Shown here: positions 14,673 to 22,299 of the stretch, in pieces
Layout: each line of letters opens with the position of its first letter
Numbering within the stretch: the stretch's first letter is position 1
Assembly (NCBI GenBank): GCA_016278265.1
Contig: JADQCE010000010.1
Span: forward strand, 1 to 35,043
DNA from: Halothiobacillus sp.
GTDB taxonomy: Bacteria; Pseudomonadota; Gammaproteobacteria; Halothiobacillales; Halothiobacillaceae
Reading direction: 5' to 3'
DNA: 35,043 bases
Notes under the pieces: model-generated
What the model was told of the DNA's origin: nothing
Database searches by the model: none
What the model saw: the letters and a program-made list of their open reading frames with translations, nothing else
Made by a program: the position numbers and the translations under genes

Positions 14673-15876
14673 GGCTCGCGGGACGTTTTGCGCCGCCATC
14701 TTCAAACAAGGGGATATCCGCTTCGTTCAAGGGCTGCGCGCAAGGCGGAGCGATGTCGTAGGCGACGTCCCGTTTCTTTTCAAGCGGCTGCACTTCAGGA
14801 ACAAAGCGCGCTTTTCCGCCCAAAAGATATTCCTCGGAAAGCTCGCAACATGTCCATTTGCGCTCTAGAGCTTCGGCCACCGCGCCCGTGACGCAAGACC
14901 CACCGAAAGGATCGACTACGTAATCGCCCGGATCGGTCAGGAACCTCATAAAATACTCTGGCAGGGCAGATGGGAACCGAGCCGGGTGAATGGCAATGTT
15001 TTCGTTTCGGCAATGATCCTGATAACGCCCATTGGACTCAGTGTTGGCGATGGCCAAAAGGTTTGGCGGAACTGATCCCCCATTATCCTTCGAGAACTTC
15101 TCGGAAATATCATGGCCAGACGGGCGTAACTTGGCGACATAGCCATTCTTGAGCAAGTGCTTCATCGACTTGCTGTAGGGTTGGAGAATGCGCTTGTTGT
15201 TGGCCTTGGGGTAAGGCGTTTTGGACAGCCACCATACGCAGTTCACGGCATCTTTGACACGCACGCGCCGTACGTTGACCCATTCTGCAGGCGTGGGGAG
15301 TTTCGAGGGGTTCCACCAGTAGTGTTCCTGGCAAAGATGAAAACCGTATTCCTCCACAAGCATGATCAAAAGCTTGAAGTGGTATAGGCTGCGGGTGGGC
15401 TGCCCGGGCACCCATGCTCCGCCAATGTCGATCACGAGGCTGCCACTGTCTTTGAGAACGCGTTTGAAGCCTTCTGCAAAAGGGCGGAACCAGTCGCAAT
15501 ATTGATCGGCATCTTCGTTACCGTAGCTTTTCTTGCGTACCAATCCGAAGGGCGGACTGGTCATGATCAGATCGACGCTCTCGGGTTTGGCTTTGTTGAA
15601 CAAAAACGAGCGAGCATCGCCCCAAAGAATTTCACCATGCTTTGTCGAGTGAAAATTCCGAATTTGGGAAGCCGGATATGCTTTGCGGTAACCTGCTAAG
15701 GTGGTCGCCTCAGCTTGCTCTTTCTCTGCAAAGACATCATGCAGGAACCGGATATATTCGCTAACGTTCTTGAGGCCTAGCTCCGCTGCTTTGGCTTCAA
15801 ACTCATCGCGCTCTTGCTCAGTGAGCCGGAGATTGGTGACCTTAGTACGGGGGTGCTCTGCTCGGGGGCGTGCCAA
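14611..15876 (-). CDS. Beta-class DNA methyltransferase with RHH-like N-terminus
   Basis: A 421-residue protein. Residues ~10-48 (NLRLTEQERDEFEAKAAELG, then LKNVSEYIRFLHDV) look like a ribbon-helix-helix or MobC-like DNA-binding motif. The methyltransferase follows: motif IV TSPPF at 106-110 comes first, a target-recognition region lies between, and motif I DPFGGSC is at 322-328. This order is typical of beta-class N4-cytosine or N6-adenine enzymes; TSPPF favours N4-cytosine. The usual third Gly of DPFxGSG is Cys here. Its position convergent to the McrB/nuclease pair suggests it protects host DNA from that pair. The target site cannot be read from the sequence. Confidence 0.85.
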   Translation of the reverse strand: MARPRAEHPRTKVTNLRLTEQERDEFEAKAAELGLKNVSEYIRFLHDVFAEKEQAEATTLAGYRKAYPASQIRNFHSTKHGEILWGDARSFLFNKAKPESVDLIMTSPPFGLVRKKSYGNEDADQYCDWFRPFAEGFKRVLKDSGSLVIDIGGAWVPGQPTRSLYHFKLLIMLVEEYGFHLCQEHYWWNPSKLPTPAEWVNVRRVRVKDAVNCVWWLSKTPYPKANNKRILQPYSKSMKHLLKNGYVAKLRPSGHDISEKFSKDNGGSVPPNLLAIANTESNGRYQDHCRNENIAIHPARFPSALPEYFMRFLTDPGDYVVDPFGGSCVTGAVAEALERKWTCCELSEEYLLGGKARFVPEVQPLEKKRDVAYDIAPPCAQPLNEADIPLFEDGGAKRPASLTKKSKASSEPKAQDRLSAS

Positions 15877-15927
15877 TGCCTGTGCTCCTCTTGTTCTGCT
15901 CTCGGATCCCCTCTAACTCAGGCATTT

Positions 15928-15965
15928 TCGTAAGACAAGAACCAGATGTGCTGAATCGTAAGACA
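15928..15965. promoter_or_regulatory. Direct repeats TCGTAAGACA upstream of the methyltransferase
   Basis: Two identical 10-bp copies lie at 15928-15937 and 15956-15965, 28 bp apart start to start and 52-89 bp upstream of the methyltransferase start. Read on the minus strand they are TGTCTTACGA. The gene's own RHH-like N-terminal domain is a candidate binder, giving autoregulation as in solitary methyltransferases of restriction systems. This is inference. Confidence 0.4.
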
Positions 15966-16105
15966 GTCGACTATAGGATCTCCGGCATGGCGTTTAGCTA
16001 CTGCCGTGCAGGGAATCGCAGCGGGCCCTAATTTGGCCTCGGCAACCTGGGTGAGGCGCACAGGAGACGCTGCTGCGCAGTGAACGTGACTTGATGTAAG
16101 CGGTT

Positions 16106-17124
16106 TAGGTGTTTGATCCCACGGTTTGATGGTGCGATCTTTCCTCAGGAATGGAAGGAAGCATTATGGGACAAGTTCGTCACGGGAGCGCCACGACCAC
16201 GTTCGCCGTCAGAGCTGCAATACAGCGATCGCAAGCTTCGCTCGCGCAGTTGAGCCGGGAGTTCGGCATCAATCCGAAGACAGTTGCCAAGTGGCGGAAG
16301 CGGGCGACGGTCGAGGATCTTAAGACAGGGCCGACGGAACCGCGCTCAACTGTTCTGACCGAAGCCGAGGAAGCGGCGATCGTGGCGTTCCGGCGCCATA
16401 CGCTGCTGCCGCTGGATGACTGCCTCTATGCCCTGCAGTCATCGATCCCGCACCTGACCCGATCAGCGCTGCATCGCTGCCTGCAGCGCCATGGCATCTC
16501 GCGTTTGCCGGATATTGAGGGCGACAAGCCCAAGCGGCAGAAGTTCAAGCGCTATCCGATCGGTTTTTTCCATATCGACATTGCGGAAGTGCAGACCGCA
16601 GAGGGCAAGCTCTATCTCTTTGTGGGTATTGACAGAACTGCCAAGTTCGCCGTCGCTCAGCTCGTTGAAACCGCCGACAGAAGAACTGCCTGGGAGTTTC
16701 TGCAGCACATGCTCGAAGCCGTGCCATATCAGGTCCACACCATATTGACCGATAACGGCATCCAGTTCGCCGAGCAGCCCCGGAACCGGAACACCATCTC
16801 TTCCCGGCCGATGCGGTTCGACATGATCTGCGAGGCCAACGGCATCGAGCACCGGCTGACCAAGCCGAACCATCCGTGGACCAATGGCCAGGTCGAGCGA
16901 ATGAACCGGACAATCAAGGACGCGACTGTGAAGCGGTTCCACTATGACAGCCACGATCAGTTGCGTGTCCACCTCGCCGACTTCTTGGCAGCCTACAACT
17001 TCGCCCGCAGACTCAAGACCCTGAACGGCCTCACGCCCTACGAGTATATCTGCAAGATCTGGACATCAGAGCCGGATCGATTCATCCTCGACCCGATCCA
17101 CCAGATGCCGGGACTGAACACCTA
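16106..17124 (+). mobile_element. IS481-family insertion sequence (about 1.02 kb)
   Basis: Imperfect terminal inverted repeats bracket the transposase gene. The left end begins TAGGTGTTTGATCCC (16106-16120) and the right end, read inward on the minus strand, is TAGGTGTTCAGTCCC (17124-17110), 12 of 15 identical. The right repeat includes the transposase stop codon. I see no clear target-site duplication, so the exact ends are approximate. The element lies between the methyltransferase promoter region and the ParDE locus. Confidence 0.65.
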
Positions 17125-17125
17125 G
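16166..17125 (+). CDS. IS481-family transposase
   Basis: A 319-residue protein started at the ATG at 16166, seven bases after GGAAGGAA; an ATG at 16151 overlaps that site. The N-terminal helix-turn-helix (SLAQLSREFGINPKTVAKWR) is followed by an rve-type catalytic core with D138 (FHIDIAEV), D196 (LTDNG) and E244 (GQVERMNRTI). This is the DDE set of IS481/IS3-like enzymes. It cuts and joins the element ends. The frame is intact, so the element may be active. Confidence 0.93.
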   Translation: MGQVRHGSATTTFAVRAAIQRSQASLAQLSREFGINPKTVAKWRKRATVEDLKTGPTEPRSTVLTEAEEAAIVAFRRHTLLPLDDCLYALQSSIPHLTRSALHRCLQRHGISRLPDIEGDKPKRQKFKRYPIGFFHIDIAEVQTAEGKLYLFVGIDRTAKFAVAQLVETADRRTAWEFLQHMLEAVPYQVHTILTDNGIQFAEQPRNRNTISSRPMRFDMICEANGIEHRLTKPNHPWTNGQVERMNRTIKDATVKRFHYDSHDQLRVHLADFLAAYNFARRLKTLNGLTPYEYICKIWTSEPDRFILDPIHQMPGLNT

Positions 17126-17619
17126 GGACCTGCACGTGCTGGCGTGCTCGGCTCCGCGGAGGACACAGACTCACATCGACGCCTGTCACCGGCCTGAATT
17201 ATGCCGCGGATGCCCCATCTGCAGCCCCAGTGTTGTGCCGTAACAGCATGACGCGGTCAGTTGGATTCCTGTTCCCTCTTGGTCGGACGAGACCATGATC
17301 CAAGTGATTAGCCTTGAGAAAAAATAGGTCACCAATATTAATGGCTTACGAATAATTCACCAAAACTGCGCAGTCAACAGGTCCGGAGAATATCGGCCCG
17401 GAGAGACCACTTCGGAACCTCTTGGCAGCGGGGCCGGTTAACAGCCCCTCCCGCATAACCCTCGAATACAATGGGAAAATCCGGCCGCAGCCGGATCGGG
17501 AGAACGCTTTCGCGCGGGCAAGTGGCGGAGGGAATGGGCCTGAAAGACAACCTTCTCCACCTTGGAAAGCTCCTCGCAGAGCGAAGTGAAGGAGACCTTT
17601 CATACGGAAAATCAACACT
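17126..17619. other. Intergenic region, 494 bp, no gene seen
   Basis: Only short unconvincing ORFs occur on either strand. An AT-rich patch lies at ~17310-17355. A hairpin that could end ParDE transcription is listed separately. No tRNA-like cloverleaf was found by eye. Confidence 0.5.
17476..17496 (-). terminator. Possible Rho-independent terminator after ParDE
   Basis: ATCCGGC (17479-17485) and GCCGGAT (17490-17496) form a perfect 7-bp stem with a CGCA loop. On the minus strand the stem is followed by a short TTTT run. It lies ~125 bp beyond the toxin stop. The T-run is short, so it may be weak. Confidence 0.42.
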
Positions 17620-17928
17620 TTATTCGAAGTCGTCCTTGAAGCGCTCGATCTGATGCATCCGCTCGTGCAGGATGGTGACGATCCCGATGTCGCCATTGGC
17701 AAGGCGTTTCCAGTACACGAAATGGCGCTCGTAGCGGAAGAAGTACCCTTCCACCCCGAACTCGGCCGGCACGGGCCTCGACATCACACCGCGTCTTTCA
17801 ATCCGCTCGAACGCGGCGAAGAGGCCGGTGACGTAGGTTTCGGCCTGCGCCTCGCCCCACCGGTCGCGGGTGTAGCGGTAGATCTCGTCGAGGCGGATCG
17901 AGGCCGCCTCCTGGACCCGGATCGCCAT
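17620..17928 (-). CDS. parE: ParE/RelE-family toxin
   Basis: A 102-residue protein with the ParE fold pattern: an N-terminal helix pair (AASIRLDEIYRYTRDRWGEA), then FFRYERHFVYWKRLANGDIGIVTILHERM. The central strands and a C-terminal Arg/His region (LHERMHQIERF) are typical. ParE toxins poison DNA gyrase; RelE-type relatives cleave mRNA instead, and the sequence does not settle which. The start is 4 bp after the antitoxin stop, the usual antitoxin-first order. The pair could stabilise this island or act in defence. Confidence 0.88.
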   Translation of the reverse strand: MAIRVQEAASIRLDEIYRYTRDRWGEAQAETYVTGLFAAFERIERRGVMSRPVPAEFGVEGYFFRYERHFVYWKRLANGDIGIVTILHERMHQIERFKDDFE

Positions 17929-17932
17929 GGGC

Positions 17933-18187
17933 TCAGGCCCGGTTCCGGGAGATCACCTCAGCGGCAGTCAGGGGCTTGTAGCTTTCCTCGGGCGCGGCGA
18001 AGGCGTGGTTCAGTTCGGCCTTCAGACGATCGAAGGCTTCGCGCTCGGCGCGTTCCTTGTCGCGGCGGATGAGATCGCGGATGTATTCGCTTACGTTCTC
18101 GTAAGCGCCTCCCTCGCCGACATTGGTCGCGACGAACTCACTGAGCGTACCGCTGACGCGGACGGTCATGGTCGTTGTGCGGGACAT
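17933..18187 (-). CDS. parD: ParD-like ribbon-helix-helix antitoxin
   Basis: An 84-residue protein. AGGAGG lies nine bases before the ATG at 18187; a GTG at 18193 would be too close to that site. The N-terminal RHH (TTMTVRVSGTLSEFVATNVG then YENVSEYIRDLIRRDKE) binds the operator, and the C-terminal ~30 residues (AEVISRNRA end) would wrap the toxin. The inverted repeat at 18214-18242 just upstream is the expected autoregulatory site. Confidence 0.88.
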   Translation of the reverse strand: MSRTTTMTVRVSGTLSEFVATNVGEGGAYENVSEYIRDLIRRDKERAEREAFDRLKAELNHAFAAPEESYKPLTAAEVISRNRA

Positions 18188-18213
18188 TGGCACGCACCTC
18201 CTCTCGGCTTCGT

Positions 18214-18242
18214 TGTCTTCAAGATAACCAAAATGGAAGACA
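18214..18242 (-). promoter_or_regulatory. Inverted-repeat operator of the parDE promoter
   Basis: TGTCTTC (18214-18220) and GAAGACA (18236-18242) are a perfect 7-bp inverted repeat with a 15-bp spacer. The left arm also begins a smaller palindrome (TCTTCAAGA). On the minus strand TTGATC and TATCTT, about 16 bp apart, could be the -35 and -10 boxes, so bound ParD would block RNA polymerase. The site ends 27 bp upstream of the antitoxin start. Confidence 0.55.
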
Positions 18243-18284
18243 GATCAAGCCGTGCGCTACGCTATCGCTCCCAGCTTCTGGCCT

Positions 18285-18590
18285 TCAATCGCCTTCGTCC
18301 TCCACCACTTGGCGGCCCGCAAGCGCGAGAAGCATGAACAGCACCGCATCGGAGTGCCGCGCCAGCTCGATGAGATGATCGCCGCTGGGTCCCCGTTCGC
18401 CCGCGAACCAGTATTTCACGGTGCGCTCGCTGGCACCCGTCCACCGCATCGCCATCTTGATCGCGCGACTGGTTGAACCGAGTTCCTCGTGCAACGCCAT
18501 CGCCATGGCTTTCCGGTAGTCAATCGGCTTGTCGATCAGGTGCACAAATGTGCCCATCTTCGGCACAACTGTGCCCATCTTAATCCGCAT
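18285..18590 (-). CDS. Small HTH regulator, 101 aa
   Basis: The start at 18590 follows GAGAGGA; longer readings upstream are Arg-rich and unlikely. The core (LGSTSRAIKMAMRWTGASER followed by TVKYWFAGERGPSGDHLIEL) is an HTH of the small regulators found near phage and plasmid recombinases in alphaproteobacteria. The hydrophobic end (DAVLFMLLALAGRQ) may be a dimerisation helix. It is divergent from the second serine recombinase, across a 315-bp gap, and probably controls that operon and itself. Two tandem palindromes lie inside codons ~6-16 (see separate entry). Confidence 0.7.
   Translation of the reverse strand: MRIKMGTVVPKMGTFVHLIDKPIDYRKAMAMALHEELGSTSRAIKMAMRWTGASERTVKYWFAGERGPSGDHLIELARHSDAVLFMLLALAGRQVVEDEGD
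18542..18575. promoter_or_regulatory. Two tandem palindromes inside the HTH gene's 5' end
   Basis: GCACA-AA-TGTGC (18542-18553) and GGCACA-AC-TGTGCC (18562-18575) are two related palindromes with centres 21 bp apart, two helical turns. They sit just inside the HTH gene's coding start. Part of the similarity reflects the encoded repeat KMGTVVPKMGTF. A related GCACA...TGTGC pair with a wider spacer is at 18834-18850. These may be autoregulatory operators. Confidence 0.42.
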
Positions 18591-18905
18591 CTTCTCGTTC
18601 CTCTCCGTTAAACATCTGGAGAGCCATGAAAACGGGAGAATCTCTTTTGCGCCCGAGACGACCCTACGGGGTCGCCTGGCAAAACACTTTGTTATTGGAC
18701 GGAGACGGCAATGCTTCGAAAACCAGCGCCACACGCGCACACCCGGGATCTGCGGTCGCAGTCGCTAAATTGCAGGACCGGAAAAGACTGGCCCTTTTCA
18801 GGAAACGACTTTCCGGGCGCGCCATCGTCTTCTGCACACACCGATTGTGCCGAGCACACCGATCAACTGCATCGGCGTCTTGGGTGGTGAAGAGGAGAAG
18901 CGCGG
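18591..18905. other. 315-bp divergent promoter region
   Basis: This lies between the HTH gene (minus) and the second recombinase (plus) and holds no convincing gene. It contains the repeat CACACCGAT at 18837-18845 and 18855-18863 (18 bp apart), a CGACCC/GGGTCG hairpin near 18660, and a GAGGAGA Shine-Dalgarno ahead of the recombinase. Both promoters must lie here but I cannot place them. Confidence 0.4.
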
Positions 18906-20477
18906 GTGAGAGGCGGCCGGGCAAACAGCGAAGACGGTGGCGCGGGCGCTGAACAGGATGTCCCGGCCGTCGCCTACGTCCGGATGTCGACCGACCACCA
19001 GAAGTATTCGACCGAGAACCAGCTCGACGTCATCCGCAGCTATGCCGCCGCCCGCGGCTTGCAGATCCTGCGCGTGTTCGAGGATTCAGGGCGTTCCGGG
19101 CTGCGGCTCGACGGCCGGGAGGCGCTGCAGAACCTGATGGCCGAGGTCCAATCCGGCCAGGCCGATTTTAAGGCGATCCTCGTCTACGACGTCAGCCGCT
19201 GGGGCCGGTTTCAGGATGCCGACGAGGGCGCCTATCATGAGCACGTCTGCTCCCGCGCCGGCATCCGGGTCCATTACTGCGGCGAGCAGTTCGAGAACGA
19301 CGGCAGCATCGGCTCGAACCTGCTGAAGACCGTCAAGCGGGTGATGGCTGGCGAATACAGCCGGGAACTCTCGGTCAAGGTATTCGCGGGGCAATGCCGC
19401 CTCGTGGAACTCGGCTATCGTCAGGGCGGTGCCGCAGGATATGGGCTGCGGCGGGTGCTGATCGACGAGCACGGCCATCCGAAGGGCGAACTGTCTCGCG
19501 GCGAGCAGAAGAGCCTGCAGACCGACCGCGTGATCCTAGTGCCCGGCCCCGAGGAGGAGCAGCGGGTCGTTCAGCGCATTTACGAGATGTTCGTCAATGA
19601 GGGGCGCTCAGAGCGCGAGATCGCGGAGACCCTGAACGCCGAAGGACACTGCACGGATCTCGACCGACCTTGGACCCGCGCGACCGTCCATCAGGTGCTG
19701 ACCAACGAAAAATACATCGGGAACAATGTCTTCGCGAAGGTGTCCTTCAAGCTGAAGCAGCGCCGCGTAGTGAACCCGCGCGAGATGTGGATCCGAGCTG
19801 AGGGCGCCTATACCGCCATCGTCGAGCAGGCGCGGTTCCTGCGCGCCCGTGAGATCGTGGATGCCCGCAGCCGCCATTTCTCCAACGAAGAACTGCTCGA
19901 CGCCCTGCGCGCGATCCTCGAGCGGCAGGGCATGCTGTCGGGGCTGATCATCGACGAGGAGGACAATCTTCCGTCCTCCAGCGCCTATCGTAGCCGCTTC
20001 GGCAGCCTGCTGCGCGCCTACCGGTTGATTGGCTATGAGCCGGACCGGGACTACAGCTACATCGAGATCAATCGCGCTTTGCGGCAGGCCCACCCGCAGG
20101 TGGTGGCCGAGATCATCTCCGGAGTCACGCGCCACGGCGGGTGGGCCGCGCAGGACCCGGCGACAGACCTGGTTCGGGTCAACGACGAGTTCAACCTGTC
20201 CATCGTTCTCGCCCGCTGCACGGCGACAGCGGCCGGGGCGCTGCGCTGGCGCATCCGTCTCGATACCGGCCTTGTGCCCGACATCACCATCGCCGTGCGC
20301 ATGGATGAGGTGAACGAGGCGCCGCGCGATTACTACGTGCTGCCCAGTATCGACATGACATTCGGGAAACTGAAATTCGCCGAGCAGAACGGGCTCGCGC
20401 TGGATGCGTACCGGTTCGACACGCTCGATTTCTTCTACGCGCTCGCCTCGCGGGCCAGGATCGCGGAGGTGGCATGA
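18906..20477 (+). CDS. Serine recombinase with long unique C-terminus
   Basis: A 523-residue protein starting at GTG 18906 after GAGGAGA. The resolvase domain has Ser28 in AYVRMSTDHQ, EDSGRSGLRLDGR, then LVYDVSRWGRF with the catalytic Arg. The Recombinase domain follows (GYRQGGAAGYGLRR, TRATVHQVLTNEKYIGNNVF). The last ~190 residues (from FSNEELLDALRAILERQGML) lack the zinc-ribbon/coiled-coil of integrases and carry an alpha/beta domain I do not recognise. The stop overlaps the first of two RepB/ParB-like genes. This three-gene set recurs in alphaproteobacteria; it is presumably an integration or mobilisation unit. Confidence 0.9.
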   Translation: MRGGRANSEDGGAGAEQDVPAVAYVRMSTDHQKYSTENQLDVIRSYAAARGLQILRVFEDSGRSGLRLDGREALQNLMAEVQSGQADFKAILVYDVSRWGRFQDADEGAYHEHVCSRAGIRVHYCGEQFENDGSIGSNLLKTVKRVMAGEYSRELSVKVFAGQCRLVELGYRQGGAAGYGLRRVLIDEHGHPKGELSRGEQKSLQTDRVILVPGPEEEQRVVQRIYEMFVNEGRSEREIAETLNAEGHCTDLDRPWTRATVHQVLTNEKYIGNNVFAKVSFKLKQRRVVNPREMWIRAEGAYTAIVEQARFLRAREIVDARSRHFSNEELLDALRAILERQGMLSGLIIDEEDNLPSSSAYRSRFGSLLRAYRLIGYEPDRDYSYIEINRALRQAHPQVVAEIISGVTRHGGWAAQDPATDLVRVNDEFNLSIVLARCTATAAGALRWRIRLDTGLVPDITIAVRMDEVNEAPRDYYVLPSIDMTFGKLKFAEQNGLALDAYRFDTLDFFYALASRARIAEVA

Positions 20478-21385
20478 TGCCCGACGACATGGAGCCGACC
20501 AGCAAAAAGCAGGTGACCCTCGTCCCGACCGACAGGGTCCGGATCCTCAATCCCCGCGTCCGCAATCGGCGGACCTTCGAGGCGATGGTGGCCAACATCG
20601 CCCGCATCGGCCTGAAGCGCCCGATCACGGTAGCCCCGCGCGCCGGCACCGACCCGCAGGAATACGACCTGGTCTGTGGTCAGGGCCGTCTCGAGGCCTT
20701 CATCGAGCTCAAGCAGGACCGCATCCCCGCCATCGTGATCGAGGCCGACGAGAGCGACTGCCTCGTCATGAGCCTCGTCGAGAACTGCGCGCGGCGGCAG
20801 CACAACCCCATCGACCTAATGCGCGAGATCGGCATGCTCCGCCAGCGCGGCTATAACGACCGCCAGATCGGTGAGAAGATCGGCCTGTCCACCGAATACG
20901 TGAACATGATCGCAGGGCTGCTGGAAAAGGGCGAGGAACGTCTGGTCGCGGCCGTAGAGACCGGAGTTCTGCCCCTGAACCTCGCCATCCAGATCTCCAA
21001 GACAGATGCGAAGGGCGCGCAGAAGGCGCTAATGGACGCCTACACGCAGAACAAGCTGCGCGGTCGAAAGCTGGCGCTCGTGCGCCGCCTGATCCAGCAG
21101 CGCGAACTGCGCGGCCCGCAGATCCAGACCAACCCGCTCGGACGGCGGATTGGGAAACGCGCTCTGACGAGCGAAGGCCTCGTGCGGGCCTATCAGCAGG
21201 AAGCCACGCGCCAGAAACTGCTGATCAAGAAGGCTGAACTGACCCAAGGACGGCTGATGTTCGTGCGAGAGGCGTTCCGTAAGCTCTGCGCGGACGAGCA
21301 CTTCCTGACGTTGCTCAGGGCCGAGGGGCTTGAGACGATGCCCGCCGATCTCGCACGGTCGGTCACTGAAGGTGCCCCGGCATGA
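20474..21385 (+). CDS. RepB/ParB-like DNA-binding protein (first)
   Basis: A 303-residue protein; the ATG at 20474 overlaps the recombinase stop (a second ATG at 20477 is also possible). It has a ParB/Srx fold with CGQGRLEAF at 69-76 and the box-II-like ENCARRQHNP at 103-112. A HTH follows (YNDRQIGEKIGLSTEYVNMI), and then a RepB-type helical C-terminus. ParB-family proteins of this fold bind DNA and often hydrolyse CTP; that is not demonstrable here. There is no ParA partner, so classical partition is unlikely and a role in site-specific recombination or regulation is more likely. Confidence 0.85.
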   Translation: MMPDDMEPTSKKQVTLVPTDRVRILNPRVRNRRTFEAMVANIARIGLKRPITVAPRAGTDPQEYDLVCGQGRLEAFIELKQDRIPAIVIEADESDCLVMSLVENCARRQHNPIDLMREIGMLRQRGYNDRQIGEKIGLSTEYVNMIAGLLEKGEERLVAAVETGVLPLNLAIQISKTDAKGAQKALMDAYTQNKLRGRKLALVRRLIQQRELRGPQIQTNPLGRRIGKRALTSEGLVRAYQQEATRQKLLIKKAELTQGRLMFVREAFRKLCADEHFLTLLRAEGLETMPADLARSVTEGAPA

Positions 21386-22299
21386 AACGCGAGGCCAAGG
21401 AGACCCTGCAAAGCGTTAATCACGGGTTCGAGGACGACTGCGTAACCCTCCCCATCGACGCGATCCTGCCGTTGCGCGCCCTTGGCAAGAGCGCGAAATC
21501 CAGCCGGAAATATCGGCAGATCGTGGCCTCCATCGCCCAGATCGGGATTGTCGAGCCGCCCGTCGTGGTACGGAACCCCGACAAGTCTGCAACCTGGTTG
21601 CTGCTCGACGGCCACCTGCGGATCGAGGCGCTGAAGGACGCAGGCGCGAGCGAGGTGGAATGCTTGGTCTCCACGGACGATGAGGCCTTCACCTACAACC
21701 GCCAGGTCAGCCGTCTCGCGCCGATCCAGGAGCACAAGATGATCCGCAAGGCGATCGAGCGCGGCGTGCCGGAGGAAAAGATCGCGCTCGCGCTCGATCT
21801 CAACATGAGCAGCATCCGGCGCAAGGCCCGCCTGCTCGATGGCATCTGCGAGGAAGCAGTCGCGATTCTGAAGGACAAGCCCTGCACCAATGCTGTGTTC
21901 GACACATTGCGCAAGATGAAGACCATGCGCCAGATCGAGGCGGCCGAGTTGCTGGTCAACGCGAACAACTATTCCGTCGCCTACGTGAACGCCATTCTCG
22001 CAGGAACGCCGCAGGCGCAGCTGGTCGAGTCCTCCAAGCCAAAGAAGGTAAAGGGCATCACGCCCGAGGCCATGGCGCGGATGGAACAGGAACTGGCCCG
22101 CCTGCAGGAGGGCATCGCCTCGATCCAGGACACCTACGGCCAGGACCATCTGCACCTGACCGTGATCAAGGGCTACGTCGGCAAGCTGCTCGGGAATGCT
22201 CGGGTCGTGCGCTACCTGGCGCAGAACCATCCCGAGTTCCTCGGCGAGTTCCAGACAATCACCGAGATCATGCCGACCGAGGCCGCCAACGCCGAGTAG
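21382..22299 (+). CDS. RepB/ParB-like DNA-binding protein (second)
   Basis: A 305-residue paralogue-like partner, ATGA-coupled to the first. It has a ParB N-domain with LLLDGHLRIEAL around D76-G-H-L-R80, a HTH (GVPEEKIALALDLNMSSIRR) and a RepB C-terminal helical domain (MKTMRQIEAAELLVNANNYS). C-terminal residues 220-290 are probably coiled coil. Two different ParB-fold proteins directly behind a recombinase suggest a hetero-complex on the recombination or control site. The function is unknown. Confidence 0.85.
   Translation: MKREAKETLQSVNHGFEDDCVTLPIDAILPLRALGKSAKSSRKYRQIVASIAQIGIVEPPVVVRNPDKSATWLLLDGHLRIEALKDAGASEVECLVSTDDEAFTYNRQVSRLAPIQEHKMIRKAIERGVPEEKIALALDLNMSSIRRKARLLDGICEEAVAILKDKPCTNAVFDTLRKMKTMRQIEAAELLVNANNYSVAYVNAILAGTPQAQLVESSKPKKVKGITPEAMARMEQELARLQEGIASIQDTYGQDHLHLTVIKGYVGKLLGNARVVRYLAQNHPEFLGEFQTITEIMPTEAANAE

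Noticed and set aside
20474-22299. Plasmid partition or replication locus (repABC)
   Set aside because: No ParA/RepA ATPase, no RepC and no iteron array are visible; the ParB-like genes follow a recombinase.
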